Source: a bacterium
GTDB taxonomy: Bacteria; Elusimicrobiota; Elusimicrobia; UBA1565; UBA9628
Direction: 5' to 3'
Length of the DNA: 64,000 nt
NCBI GenBank assembly: GCA_021782205.1
Contig: JAJXVH010000008.1
Span: forward strand, 1-64,000
Shown here: positions 41,136 through 50,164 of the stretch, piece after piece
Layout of the letters: each line of letters opens with the position of its first letter
How positions within the stretch are numbered: position 1 is the stretch's first letter
The notes under the pieces: model-generated
The model's database searches: none
What the model was told of the DNA's origin: nothing
What the model saw: only the letters and a program-made list of their open reading frames with translations
Made by a program: the position numbers and the translations under genes

Positions 41136-42761
41136 ATGAAGGTCCTATTTCTGAACCCCCAGCAGGAAATGGGCGGCATCCAATGCCTCTCCGCCTTCCT
41201 GAAGCAGGCGGGTCACCGGACTGCGCTGGTCAACGACCCGAATCTGCTCGACAACGCGTACGTCCACTTCCCGGCGGTCTCCGCGTTCTTCGAGGACGTC
41301 GCCTTCATCCTCGATCAGATCGAGTCCCACGCCCCGGACTTGATCGCGATGCCCGTCGTGACCGACGACTACAAATGGGCGTTGAAGTGGGCCCGGCGCA
41401 TCAAGGAGCGCATGGACGTTCCGATCGTCTTCGGCAACGCCCACCCCACCTATCACGCGGAGGAAGTCCTGCGCCAGCCCTGCGTCGACTACGTGGTCCG
41501 CGGCGAGGGCGAGTTCACTCTGCTGGAGCTCGTCGAGACGCTGGAAGGCAAGCGCCTGGCGCAGGACGTCCTGGGCCTTGGCTACCGTGAGCGCGGCGAG
41601 ATCCACGTCAACCCGATGCGTCCGCTGATCGAGGACATGGACATCCTCCCGTTCCCGGACAAGGACCTCTACTACGACGTGATGCCGTATCTCAACTTCG
41701 GCTACACGACGATGACGGGGCGCGGTTGCCCATACCGCTGCACATTCTGCGACAACAACACCTCGATGCAACTGTATAAGAGCGGCGTCGCCAAGCGTCA
41801 GAAGTGGACGCGCCGCCACAGCCCGGAGTACGTCGTCAAAGAAATTCTTTGGGCTCAGGAGCGCTACGGCATCGAGCACGTGCGCTTCAACGACGAGGAC
41901 TTCAGCTACGACAAGCAGTGGACCCGTGAGTTCTGCGCTCTCTACAAACGTGAAGTCGGCATCCCGTACTCCGCGTGGGTCTATCCGAATACAATCGACT
42001 ACGAAATCGCGACGCTGATGGCGGAGAGCGGCTGCGACACGGTGGAGATGGGGATTCAGTCCGGCTCCGAGACGCTGCGCTCGAATCTCCTGCACCGGAA
42101 AACCAAGGATGCGCAGATCGTTGGGGCGATGCGGGCGCTGTACGATGCCGGCATCCACGCAAAGGTCGACATCATCCTCGGTCTGCCCACCGAGACCAAG
42201 ACGGATCTGGACGCGACGGTACGCCTCTTGAACCAGGGTCGGCCCTGGAATATCTTCGTGTTCTGGCTACGCTACTATCCGGCGACAGAGATTCTCACCA
42301 TCGCCAAGGAGCGGCGCCTCCTGGAGCCGGAGCATATCCGCGAACTCGAGGAGGAAGCGCGCGCCAGAACCGCCGCCGGCCCCGACGCGCCCGCCGCCGG
42401 CTTCTGGGTGCCCAACCTGAAGCAGGGCAGCCTCCCGCACCGATACCTGTGCTTCATCGTGCTGATGCCAGCGCTGCCCAAGGCCGTTGTCGACTTCTTC
42501 CTGCGCCACGACCTGATCCGCTTCTTTCCGGGCTTTCTGAACGCGTTTCTGATGTCGAACCTCACGCAGATACTCAAGCCCGACCCCACCGGCGAGTTCC
42601 GCGTGCGCGGGCGGCGGCTGATCCTCGTAGAAGGCTGCCGCCTGCTGAAGAGAAAGCTCCTCCGCGCGTTTTTTCCGCCCGCCAAAAGGACTGCGAAGAG
42701 AGTCACCCCGTCCTTCCCTCCGGCGGGGCGGTCCGCCGCGGAGATCGGAAGCGGCGCATGA
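41136..42761 (+). CDS. B12-binding-domain radical SAM protein
   Basis: About 541 residues. The N-terminal about 170 residues have the cobalamin-binding-like Rossmann layout (MKVLFLNPQQEMGG, DLIAMPVVTDDY, VDYVVRGEGEFTLLEL). The radical SAM core starts with GCPYRCTFCDNN (CxxxCxxC, about residue 199) and continues through VEMGIQSGSETL and ILGLPTET. Such enzymes often methylate unreactive carbons or modify lipids and glycoconjugates. The C-terminal 130 residues contain a hydrophobic part (HRYLCFIVLMPALPKAVVDFF), suggesting membrane association. The ATG at 41136 has GAGG upstream. Confidence 0.88.
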   Translation: MKVLFLNPQQEMGGIQCLSAFLKQAGHRTALVNDPNLLDNAYVHFPAVSAFFEDVAFILDQIESHAPDLIAMPVVTDDYKWALKWARRIKERMDVPIVFGNAHPTYHAEEVLRQPCVDYVVRGEGEFTLLELVETLEGKRLAQDVLGLGYRERGEIHVNPMRPLIEDMDILPFPDKDLYYDVMPYLNFGYTTMTGRGCPYRCTFCDNNTSMQLYKSGVAKRQKWTRRHSPEYVVKEILWAQERYGIEHVRFNDEDFSYDKQWTREFCALYKREVGIPYSAWVYPNTIDYEIATLMAESGCDTVEMGIQSGSETLRSNLLHRKTKDAQIVGAMRALYDAGIHAKVDIILGLPTETKTDLDATVRLLNQGRPWNIFVFWLRYYPATEILTIAKERRLLEPEHIRELEEEARARTAAGPDAPAAGFWVPNLKQGSLPHRYLCFIVLMPALPKAVVDFFLRHDLIRFFPGFLNAFLMSNLTQILKPDPTGEFRVRGRRLILVEGCRLLKRKLLRAFFPPAKRTAKRVTPSFPPAGRSAAEIGSGA

Positions 42762-42865
42762 TCACCGCGCGCCGGCTGCGGATCCTGTTCGTCAAGCCCG
42801 GGACGCGGCTGGTCGACTCCCGCCTCGCCGCCGCCTCCGTCCGGGCCGACAGTTTCGCGCGGTAG
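42758..42865 (+). pseudogene. 35-codon remnant resembling the start of another B12-type radical SAM gene
   Basis: ATG at 42758 overlaps the previous stop (ATGA) and reads MITARRLRILFVKPGTRLVD before stopping at 42865. RILFVKPGTR is the usual first strand of cobalamin-dependent radical SAM proteins, so this may be the stub of a deleted paralogue. It is too short for certainty. Confidence 0.35.
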
Positions 42866-42886
42866 GAATGCTTTAATCCAAGAGTC

Positions 42887-43750
42887 ATGCCGAAGGCCCG
42901 CAATCCGATGAGTTCGCTGCGGCGGACCGCTGACGCGATGAATCGCGGGAACTGCGGCGCGCCAAGACAGCCGGACTGCGTGGCCGACGATTGGGGTCTG
43001 TCTCCCGGCGTCAACGAAGGGATTCTCGACCTATGCGAGGCGGGCGTCGTCGGCGGCGTCTCCCTTCTCGCGACGGAGCCTCACGTCGAGAGCGGCTTGG
43101 ACCGGCTGCTGCGCCGCAAGGACTTGCGCCTCAGTCTGCACCTAAATCTCACCCACGGCCCGCCACTCAGTCGCCCGCACGAGGTTCCGTCGCTGTGCGG
43201 CAGGGACGGACTTTTCGCCTCCTTGCCGACGCTGGCGCGTCGGGCCGTGAGCGGGCGGTTGTCGTCCGCCGAGGCGGCCATGGAGACCAGGCGTCAAGTC
43301 CGACGCTTGAAGGCGCTCGGCGCGACCCCGACCGGGATTGAAGGGCATCATCATGTCCACCTATTCCCGCGCGTGTTCTCCGCCGCGGCCGCGATCATGA
43401 AGGAGGAAGGCATCTCCTGGGTTCGAGTTCCCGTTGACGCGAGCCATCGGCCCAGCACGCTGGCCGGGGCGGTCTTCCGCGCTTGGCTGCGCCTGGCGGC
43501 GCCGCCCGCGGCACGCGACTTCCAACTCGCCCCCACGCTGTACCTGAATGCGGAGGACACACGCTCGCCAGGAGCCATGGACCGAAAGCTTCTCAACGCA
43601 GGGGGCCTTCCGGTCATCATCCATCCCGCCCGGCGCAACGACCTTCCGGCGATGGATCATCCCGATGCGCTGCAGTCCGAGCGCGTCGCCGAGTTCCGCG
43701 CCCTGCTCGAATGGTCGCGACGCCTCCAAGGAGGGATCGCCCGTGCCTGA
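42887..43750 (+). CDS. YdjC/ChbG-family carbohydrate deacetylase-like protein
   Basis: 287 residues. VADDWGLSPGVNEGI (about residue 32), LHLNLTHGPPLS and GIEGHHHVHLFP carry the metal-binding Asp and His residues of YdjC/ChbG deacetylases, which remove acetyl groups from N-acetylated sugars; HpnK, linked to hopanoid synthesis, is in the same family. About 30 residues precede the usual start, so the true start may be an internal ATG. A TTTAAT element lies 9 nt before the ATG. The next gene overlaps by 8 bases. Confidence 0.8.
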   Translation: MPKARNPMSSLRRTADAMNRGNCGAPRQPDCVADDWGLSPGVNEGILDLCEAGVVGGVSLLATEPHVESGLDRLLRRKDLRLSLHLNLTHGPPLSRPHEVPSLCGRDGLFASLPTLARRAVSGRLSSAEAAMETRRQVRRLKALGATPTGIEGHHHVHLFPRVFSAAAAIMKEEGISWVRVPVDASHRPSTLAGAVFRAWLRLAAPPAARDFQLAPTLYLNAEDTRSPGAMDRKLLNAGGLPVIIHPARRNDLPAMDHPDALQSERVAEFRALLEWSRRLQGGIARA

Positions 43751-44423
43751 GCCCTACCCAGCCGTCCGCGGCTCCGACTCTTCCCTTGAAGCGAAATCCG
43801 CTTTCTGGGATGAGCGCATCCTGGCCTGGGAGATGCGCCGATACTCGATGCTCGCCCGCTTCAACCCGTTTGCTTGGACGGTCCGCCGAAGGATGCGGAC
43901 GGCTCAGGCATTGGTGCGCGGCGAGTTCGCCGGACACGCCGACATCCTGGACCTCGGCTGCGGCAGCGGCCTGCTCGCAAACGCCGTCGTCGACGCGCCC
44001 TCCCGCCGCTATCTCGGCATCGATTTCTCGCGGGTCGCCGTCGCCGCGGCGCGCACGCGCTTCGCGCGCCACGCGGACCGGATCCGCTTCGAGCAACGCG
44101 ACGTGCTGGAGAGTCCGGGACGAAAGGCGTCGTTGATCGTCGCCCTCGGCCTCCTCGATTGGCTCGAGACGGGAGAGGTCGCACGCTGGTTCGGCGGCCT
44201 GGACGCGCGCAGCTTATGCTTCTCCTTCACCGAGGCCGACGGCGGCGGCGCCGGCTTCCTGTACCGACAATACCGGCGCGTTTCGGATAAAATATACCGT
44301 GCGCGGAGCTTCCGGCAGGAGGAGATCGTCACGGCGGCCCGGTCGGCCGGATACCGCGTGGATCAGATCATCGTCCCTTCCCGCCTGGACCCGGGACGCC
44401 TAGTGCTGGCCGCGCGCCTATGA
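43743..44423 (+). CDS. class I SAM-dependent methyltransferase
   Basis: About 226 residues. Motif I ILDLGCGSGLLANAV (about residue 69) is followed by YLGIDFSRVAV and a post-motif Asp in FEQRDVLE. Late residues (YRQYRRVSDKIYRARSFRQEEIV) suit a small-molecule or lipid methyltransferase. The GTG at 43743 overlaps the deacetylase end; the longer track ORF is a shadow of that gene. It is coupled by ATGA to the second methyltransferase. Confidence 0.8.
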   Translation: MPEPYPAVRGSDSSLEAKSAFWDERILAWEMRRYSMLARFNPFAWTVRRRMRTAQALVRGEFAGHADILDLGCGSGLLANAVVDAPSRRYLGIDFSRVAVAAARTRFARHADRIRFEQRDVLESPGRKASLIVALGLLDWLETGEVARWFGGLDARSLCFSFTEADGGGAGFLYRQYRRVSDKIYRARSFRQEEIVTAARSAGYRVDQIIVPSRLDPGRLVLAARL

Positions 44424-45106
44424 GCGCCTCCCGGGTGCCGTATTTTGAGCGCCGCGCCGCCGCGTATTTGGACGACAGCGGCAAGGGCCTGTGGCGCCTC
44501 GCGCGCGCAGCCGAGTGGCGCGCGCTCCGCCCGCTCCTGAGCTTGTCGACGGGGCTCAAGATCCTGGACGCGGGCTGCGGGGCGGGCTTCTATTCGCGCC
44601 TGATGCGGGGCGCGGCGGACGTCCGAGTGCGCGGCCTAGACTCCTCGCCGGCGATGATCGCGGCCTACCGGGCGCAGGGATTTGAAGGGGAGATCGGCAC
44701 GATCGAATCGCACCGGACCGTGCGCCGCTACGACCGGGTGCTGCTCGCGGGAGTACTCGAGTTCGTCCCGCGGCCGGAGGACGCCGTGCGCAACCTCGCG
44801 GCCTTGCTGGCCCCGGGCGGACGGATCGTCTGCCTCGTGCCGAAGACGGGCTTGGCCGGGGCGGGATACCGGTTGGTCCACCGGCTGTGGGGATGTCCGG
44901 CCTTCGTCCGAGAACCGGAGCGGTACTTCCAACTGGCCCGGGGCCACGGCCTCGAGCCGTCCGAATTCGCCTCGGCGACTGCGATGAGTTGCGTCTTCGT
45001 CCTCCGACCCACCGGCCGGCGGCGAGACGAGAGCCGCCGCAAACTGATTCCCCGCCGGGGACTACCCGGGAGGGCACCCGAACGCGAAGCAAGAAGACCC
45101 TACTGA
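44420..45106 (+). CDS. second class I SAM-dependent methyltransferase
   Basis: 228 residues. Motif I is ILDAGCGAGFYSRLM (about residue 49), then VRGLDSSPAMIAAY and the motif IV-like YDRVLLAGVLEFV; LAPGGRIVCLVPK follows the UbiE/type-11 pattern. The C-terminal 30 residues are very Arg/Pro-rich and may be partly non-functional. With the neighbouring methyltransferase, deacetylase and transferase it probably decorates a glycan or lipid. Confidence 0.8.
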   Translation: MSASRVPYFERRAAAYLDDSGKGLWRLARAAEWRALRPLLSLSTGLKILDAGCGAGFYSRLMRGAADVRVRGLDSSPAMIAAYRAQGFEGEIGTIESHRTVRRYDRVLLAGVLEFVPRPEDAVRNLAALLAPGGRIVCLVPKTGLAGAGYRLVHRLWGCPAFVREPERYFQLARGHGLEPSEFASATAMSCVFVLRPTGRRRDESRRKLIPRRGLPGRAPEREARRPY

Positions 45107-46170
45107 TTCTCTGCTCGAGCCTCGGGTTGGGGAACTCCACGCGTCTGACGGGCGTGGTCCAGGCACTTCGTCGACGCGCCTCCCGGGAGGCCTTGCGCGT
45201 CGTCGTCGGCACGGGAGGGCGCGCGGCGCGCTACTGGGCCACCCACGCACCGGCGCTCCAAGCGGAGATTCTCGCGCTCGAGTCCTATCGCTTCGCCGAG
45301 AGGCAGGAGCAGAGCTTGAGCCTCGGCTGGGGGGGATTCCTGAGGCCACGCAATGCACGGCTCTATGCGCGGAACAGCCGACTCCTGAACGCGTTCCTCG
45401 GTGAGAACTCTGTAGATGCCGCGCTGATCGATTCCGACTATCACGTCCTCCCTCTGCTATCCTCCGGCGTCCCGATCACGGCCCTGGGGCAAGCCAGCGA
45501 CGTCGTGCGGCGCTGCGCGGCTGATCGCGGGGTGCCGAGCGTCTCGACCGGAGCCCTGCTCATCGAGCGTCTCGACGCGGCTTTCCAGCGCGCGGTAAGC
45601 CTGCGGACGCTGGTCCCCGCCTTCGAGCCCATCGATTTCGGCATCGCGCGTGCGACGGCCGTTCCGCTGATCGTGCGCGAGGAGTTCACGGTCCCCGTCG
45701 CCGCGCCCATCGGCGGTCCCGAAGCCGTCCGTGTCGTACTGAGCGGGTCGGGCATCGGGTCCGCCCCGCTGCTTGCGTGGGCGCGCAGACACTCCCTGAC
45801 CGTCCTCGATTCGCTCGGCGGGGACTCGTGGGCTGTCGACGCGCAGGGACGACCCGTCGTCGACCGGGCGTCCGCCGTCGTGATCCAAGGAGGCCTCAGT
45901 TCCATCTCCGAGTGCATCGCGCGGCGCCGAAAAATGATCGTGGTCCCGATCCCGGGGCACGCGGAACAGCGGGCAAACGCTTTCGAGGTGGAGCGGCGGG
46001 GGTTGGGCCTGAGCGTCGCCGAGCTCTCGGAGCCGCCGGGGGCGCTGCTGGAGCGATTGGCTCGGTCGACAATCGCCACGCAGGACATCCACTGGCCTCG
46101 GGTCGACGGAGCGAAGGTCGTCGCCGGAATCCTGCTTGAGTCGCTCGGCCTGGCCGACGCCCGCGCATGA
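45082..46170 (+). CDS. GT28/MurG-like glycosyltransferase family protein
   Basis: About 360 residues in a GT-B layout. The first strand KKTLLILCSSLGLGNSTRL and the C-terminal donor-binding region (VVIQGGLSSISECIARRRKMIVVPIPGHAEQRANAFEVERRGLG) match UDP-sugar transferases of the MurG/GT28 type. No ATG, GTG or TTG precedes KKTLLIL at a sensible distance. An ACG at 45082 lies 7 nt after GGGAGGG and is used here. Alternatives are CTG 45103 or TTG 45127, which would remove the first strand, or ATG 44887, which would overlap the methyltransferase by 220 bases. Confidence 0.65.
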   Translation, partial: TRSKKTLLILCSSLGLGNSTRLTGVVQALRRRASREALRVVVGTGGRAARYWATHAPALQAEILALESYRFAERQEQSLSLGWGGFLRPRNARLYARNSRLLNAFLGENSVDAALIDSDYHVLPLLSSGVPITALGQASDVVRRCAADRGVPSVSTGALLIERLDAAFQRAVSLRTLVPAFEPIDFGIARATAVPLIVREEFTVPVAAPIGGPEAVRVVLSGSGIGSAPLLAWARRHSLTVLDSLGGDSWAVDAQGRPVVDRASAVVIQGGLSSISECIARRRKMIVVPIPGHAEQRANAFEVERRGLGLSVAELSEPPGALLERLARSTIATQDIHWPRVDGAKVVAGILLESLGLADARA

Positions 46171-46210
46171 AAAGAAGGCCTCCGCATTTTGGGATTGACG
46201 CGAAGACCCC

Positions 46211-46238
46211 TTGACGGGAGCGTCAAGCGGGTTACACT
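46211..46238 (+). promoter_or_regulatory. promoter of the serpin gene, leaderless type
   Basis: TTGACG (46211-46216), 16 nt, TACACT (46233-46238). The ATG at 46245 follows after 6 nt, so the mRNA should begin at the start codon. No Shine-Dalgarno is seen. Confidence 0.5.
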
Positions 46239-46244
46239 TCGGCA

Positions 46245-47450
46245 ATGAACCCACTCGTGCTCGCCGCCCTGCTCGCGCGCTCCGCCTCGGCCCAACCTGC
46301 GTTGATTCCGCAATTGGACGACCCGGCGGGTTTCGCGCTGACGCTGTACCAGCAAGTGGCCGCGGACGCGGACGGCGGCAACGTGCTGGTCTCGCCGCTC
46401 AGCGCGCGGGAGGCGGTGGGGCTGGCGTATATCGGCGCGCGCGGCGCGACGGCCGACGGACTATCCCGCGCGCTGCGCGCCGGACGCCGCGACGATTTCG
46501 CGGCGGCGGCCGAGCGGACGCGCGCGGACTTGCGCGACGCCGACCCGCGCGTGGAGGTGCGGACGGCGACTTCCCTGTGGCTGCGTTCGGATTGGAAGTT
46601 CCTGCCCGATTACGTTCACCGCGCCCAGGACGGATTCGGCGCGGAGGTGTTTCGCCGCGACTTTTCTGCAAAAACGGTCCACGAGGTCAATGGTTGGGTC
46701 ACGAAGCAGACGCACGGCCGCATCTCCACCATCCTGGACTCGCTCGATCCCAAAAATGACGCGGCCGTCCTGCTCAACGCGATCTATTTCAGAGGAGACT
46801 GGCGGCGCGCCTTCGACGAAAAGCGAACGAAAGACCGAGATTTCCATCTTGCCTCCGGAAAAATCGTGCAAAGCCCGCGCATGGCCTTCGGTCGAACTTA
46901 TGACGACGCCCGCTTCGACTACGCCGAGGACGAAAACCTTCAGGCCGTCAGCCTGCCCTACGGATCGGGCCGGCTGAAGATGATTCTGGTCCTGCCGGCG
47001 AAGCCATCGACGTTGGCCGCGCTGAACGCGAGGCTGAGCGGTGTCTGGTGGCGGACACTGCGTTCGCATATGCGCCCGCGCACGGGGGTCGTGGAGATTC
47101 CGCGCTTTAAATTCAAAAGGGAAATGAGCCTCAATGCTTCGCTGATCGCCATGGGGGCGTCGGCGGCCTTCGACCGCCGCAGCGCCGACTTCCGCGACAT
47201 GGCCGAAGCGAAGCGTCCGGCGGACATGCTTTACATCAGCCGGGTCTTTCAAAAGGCGGAGATCGAGGTCAACGAGACGGGTACCATCGCCTCCGCGGCG
47301 ACCTCGGCGCTGATAGCGGTGAGAGGCAGCGCCATGCGTCAGGGGCCGCCGCCGTTCGTCTTCGTCGCCGACCGCCCGTTCCTCTTCGCCATCGAGGACG
47401 GCGGCACCGGCGCGCTCCTGTTCGTCGGCGCGGTCCAAGACCCGCGCTAG
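46245..47450 (+). CDS. exported serpin (serine/cysteine protease inhibitor)
   Basis: 401 residues. A short signal peptide (MNPLVLAALLARSASAQ) precedes a complete serpin: NVLVSPLSAREAVGLAYIGARG, LLNAIYFRGDW, LPYGSGRLKMILVLP and the C-terminal FVFVADRPFLFAIED block. The hinge VNETGTIASAAT has the small residues needed for loop insertion, so it should be inhibitory. Counting from the hinge Gly as P15, the scissile bond is predicted at Arg-Gly (VRG), i.e. a trypsin-like protease target. It probably protects the envelope from host or self proteases. Confidence 0.92.
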   Translation: MNPLVLAALLARSASAQPALIPQLDDPAGFALTLYQQVAADADGGNVLVSPLSAREAVGLAYIGARGATADGLSRALRAGRRDDFAAAAERTRADLRDADPRVEVRTATSLWLRSDWKFLPDYVHRAQDGFGAEVFRRDFSAKTVHEVNGWVTKQTHGRISTILDSLDPKNDAAVLLNAIYFRGDWRRAFDEKRTKDRDFHLASGKIVQSPRMAFGRTYDDARFDYAEDENLQAVSLPYGSGRLKMILVLPAKPSTLAALNARLSGVWWRTLRSHMRPRTGVVEIPRFKFKREMSLNASLIAMGASAAFDRRSADFRDMAEAKRPADMLYISRVFQKAEIEVNETGTIASAATSALIAVRGSAMRQGPPPFVFVADRPFLFAIEDGGTGALLFVGAVQDPR

Positions 47451-47461
47451 ACGGAGTTTGG

Positions 47462-47467
47462 TAGTAT
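47462..47467 (+). promoter_or_regulatory. -10 element for a leaderless LolA-like gene transcript
   Basis: TAGTAT ends 6 nt before the GTG start at 47474 and no Shine-Dalgarno is present. The -35 region is not convincing. Confidence 0.35.
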
Positions 47468-47473
47468 GTCGGC

Positions 47474-48235
47474 GTGAAAATGGCCCTGGCCGCCGCATTG
47501 CTCTTGTCTGCCGCCTTCGCGCGCGCCGCGGACCCGGACGTCAAGGACCTGGTGGACCGCGCCAACAAGGCCCTGCGCGGCGACTCCAGCCACTGCAAGC
47601 TCTCGATGACCATCGAGACGCCGGACTGGAAACGCACGCTCGACCTTGAGGACTGGAACAAGGCGCGCACGCACGCTCTGATCGTCATCCGCGCGCCCGC
47701 CAAGGAGCGCGGCGAGACGACCTTGCGCCGCCTCGGCGAGATGTGGCTGTGGATGCCCAAGGTCGAGCGCGTCATCAAGATCCCGCCCACGATGATGCAC
47801 TCCGCCTGGCAGGGCTCGGACTTCACCTACGAGGACATCGTCAAGGCCGACTCCATCGTCAAGGACTACACGCACTCCTTGCTCTCCAAGAGGAAGGAAG
47901 ACGGCCGCACCGTCTACCGCATTCAGGCGATCCCGAAGCCCGACGCGCCCGTGGTCTGGGGCAAGGTCATTACCGAGGTGGGTCTTTACGCCGCCGACGG
48001 GGCCGTGGTACCGCTTCTGGAGGAAGATTATTCGGAACGCGGCGAGCTGATCCGCACCATCCGCCTCTCCGACGTCAAGGTCATGGACGGCCGCCGCGTG
48101 CCCACGCGCCTGGAGTGCGACCCGGCGGGCAAGAAGAACCAGAAGACGGTCCTGGTCTACCACGAGCTCCAGTTCGACGTGCCGCTCAAGGATGATTTCT
48201 TCAACTACCAGCGTCTGCAGAAGGCGGGCGGCTGA
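47474..48235 (+). CDS. outer-membrane lipoprotein-sorting (LolA/TP0789-like) protein
   Basis: 253 residues with a signal peptide (MKMALAAALLLSAAFARA) and a LolA-like half-barrel. GEMWLWMPKVERVIKIPP and AWQGSDFTYEDIVKAD are characteristic of the TP0789-type outer-membrane lipoprotein-sorting family. It likely carries lipid or lipoprotein across the periplasm from the ABC complex encoded by the next two genes. It starts at GTG 47474; the permease gene follows with a one-base overlap (TGATG). Confidence 0.85.
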   Translation: MKMALAAALLLSAAFARAADPDVKDLVDRANKALRGDSSHCKLSMTIETPDWKRTLDLEDWNKARTHALIVIRAPAKERGETTLRRLGEMWLWMPKVERVIKIPPTMMHSAWQGSDFTYEDIVKADSIVKDYTHSLLSKRKEDGRTVYRIQAIPKPDAPVVWGKVITEVGLYAADGAVVPLLEEDYSERGELIRTIRLSDVKVMDGRRVPTRLECDPAGKKNQKTVLVYHELQFDVPLKDDFFNYQRLQKAGG

Positions 48236-49449
48236 TGCTGCGCCTGGCCTGGCGCAACGTCTGGCGCAACGGACGGCGCAGCCTGATCAACGTGGCCTCC
48301 ATGGGTTTCGGCCTGGCCGCGATCATGTTCGGCCAGAGCATGATGCGTTCCCTGCAATACCAGCTGATCGAGAAGGCCACCGGCTCCTTCACCGGCCACG
48401 TGCGCATCCAGCGCCGCGACGTCGACGAGCCGAAGTTTCCCGACAAGTTCATGGAAAATCCCGAACCCGCGGCCAAGCTCCTGGACGCCGACCCGCGCGT
48501 GGACGTGTGGGGCCGCCGCATCCAGCTCACCGGCCTGATCTCCGCGCCGAAGATGTCGCTGGGCGCTTTGATCTGCGCGGTGGAGCCGGACAAGGAACGC
48601 CGCATCACCAACATGTCGACGTACATCAAAGAGGGGACCTACCTGGGCGACAACCCCAAGGGCCTGGTCCTCGGCCGCAAGATCGCCAACCGCCTGGACG
48701 TGCGCCTGGGCGAGAAGGTGGTGCTGATGGCCCAGGCCGCCGACGGCTCCATGGGCGCCGACGTGTTCCGCGTCGTGGGCATCCACGAGACGGGCTCGGA
48801 ATCCTTCGACGGGCAGATGGTGTGGATACCGCTTGCGGCCATGCAGAACCTGCTGGGCCGGCCCGGCCAGGCCAACCAACTGGCCGCCCGGCTCAAGGAC
48901 ATCGACCAGGCCTCGGCGGTGGCGGCCGATCTCAACGCGAAGCTGGGCCCGGGAAACGTCGGCGCGCTGTCCTGGAACCAGATCGACAAGGAGATCATCG
49001 GCATCGAGGCCTTTCAAGACGGCCTGCTGACCATCGTGCTGGGCGTGGTGTTCGCGATCGTCGCGTTGGGCATACTCAACACCCAGCTGATGAGCCTCTT
49101 CGAGCGCGTGCGCGAGTTCGGCGTGCTGATGGCCATCGGCGCGCGTCCGCGCTGGATCGTGCGCCTGCTGATCGTGGAGTCGGCTTTGCTCGGATTGGTC
49201 GGAACCGCGCTGGGTCTGGCGCTGGGCGCGGCACTCATCGCCCACTACGGCCGCTCCGGGCTCTACTTGCCCGTCGGCGACGCGTTCAAGTATTTCCTGC
49301 CCTTCCCCTCGGTGATTTATTTGCGCCCCTCCTGGGGCATGCACGCCTTCGCCTGCGCGACGGTCTTCGCCGTGACCTTGCTCGCGACCTTGCCTCCGGC
49401 TCTGCGCGCCGGGCGGCTCAAGCCCGCCGAGGCCCTGCGCCATGTCTAA
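48235..49449 (+). CDS. FtsX/LolE-type ABC transporter permease
   Basis: 404 residues. One N-terminal membrane helix, a large periplasmic domain (about residues 45-260) and three C-terminal helices form the MacB/LolC/LolE topology. LFERVREFGVLMAIGARPRWIVRLL is the typical FtsX coupling region. Together with the downstream ATPase it uses ATP to extract or push substrates from the inner membrane toward the LolA-like protein. It overlaps the ATPase gene by 8 bases. Confidence 0.9.
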   Translation: MLRLAWRNVWRNGRRSLINVASMGFGLAAIMFGQSMMRSLQYQLIEKATGSFTGHVRIQRRDVDEPKFPDKFMENPEPAAKLLDADPRVDVWGRRIQLTGLISAPKMSLGALICAVEPDKERRITNMSTYIKEGTYLGDNPKGLVLGRKIANRLDVRLGEKVVLMAQAADGSMGADVFRVVGIHETGSESFDGQMVWIPLAAMQNLLGRPGQANQLAARLKDIDQASAVAADLNAKLGPGNVGALSWNQIDKEIIGIEAFQDGLLTIVLGVVFAIVALGILNTQLMSLFERVREFGVLMAIGARPRWIVRLLIVESALLGLVGTALGLALGAALIAHYGRSGLYLPVGDAFKYFLPFPSVIYLRPSWGMHAFACATVFAVTLLATLPPALRAGRLKPAEALRHV

Positions 49450-50164
49450 GCCCGCCCATCCGCTCGCGCCGCACGCCGTAGCACTCGTCGAAGTCCGCGG
49501 CCTGGAAAAAACCTATCCCGGCGGCGCCAAGGTCGCGGCGGTGCGCGGCGTGGACCTGAAAGTCGAGCGCGGGGAATTTACCGCGCTGGCCGGCCCGTCC
49601 GGCTCCGGCAAGTCCACCTTGCTCAACATGATCGGCACGCTCGACCGCCCCACGAAAGGCGACATCCTGCACGACGGGCGCAACGTCACGCGGCTGGACG
49701 CCGACGCGCTGGCCGACTTCCGCCTGGGCGCGCTCGGCTTCGTGTTCCAGGCCTACAACCTGATCCCGGTGCTGACCGCCTTGGAGAACGTCGAATACCC
49801 GCTGGTCCTGCGCGGCGTCGGCGTTTCCGAACGCCGCGCGGCCGCGCACGACGCGCTCAAGCGCGTGGGACTGGAGGCGCAGGCCCACCGCCGCCCGGAC
49901 CTGCTCTCCGGCGGCCAGCAGCAGCGCGTAGCCGTGGCGCGCGCCATCGTGCACCGTCCGGCGCTGGTGCTGGCCGACGAGCCGACGGCGAACCTGGACT
50001 CCAAGACCGGCGCGGCCCTGCTCGACCTCATGGAAGAGCTCAACGCCGAGCACGGCGTCACCTTTCTTTTTTCAAGCCACGACCCCGCCGTCCTCTCCCG
50101 CGCGCGCCGCGTGGTGCATCTGCAGGACGGGGAACTGCGCGGTGAAGACGTACGCGCTCGTTAG
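49442..50164 (+). CDS. LolD/MacB-type ABC transporter ATPase
   Basis: 240 residues. Walker A GPSGSGKSTLLNMIG, Q-loop region FVFQAYNLIPVLTALENV, signature LSGGQQQRVAVARAI, Walker B LVLADEPTANLD and switch His in FSSHDP are complete. The LIPVLTALENV segment is typical of the LolD/MacB/FtsE subgroup. It powers the FtsX-type permease encoded just upstream and overlaps the beta-barrel gene by 23 bases. Confidence 0.92.
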   Translation: MSKPAHPLAPHAVALVEVRGLEKTYPGGAKVAAVRGVDLKVERGEFTALAGPSGSGKSTLLNMIGTLDRPTKGDILHDGRNVTRLDADALADFRLGALGFVFQAYNLIPVLTALENVEYPLVLRGVGVSERRAAAHDALKRVGLEAQAHRRPDLLSGGQQQRVAVARAIVHRPALVLADEPTANLDSKTGAALLDLMEELNAEHGVTFLFSSHDPAVLSRARRVVHLQDGELRGEDVRAR

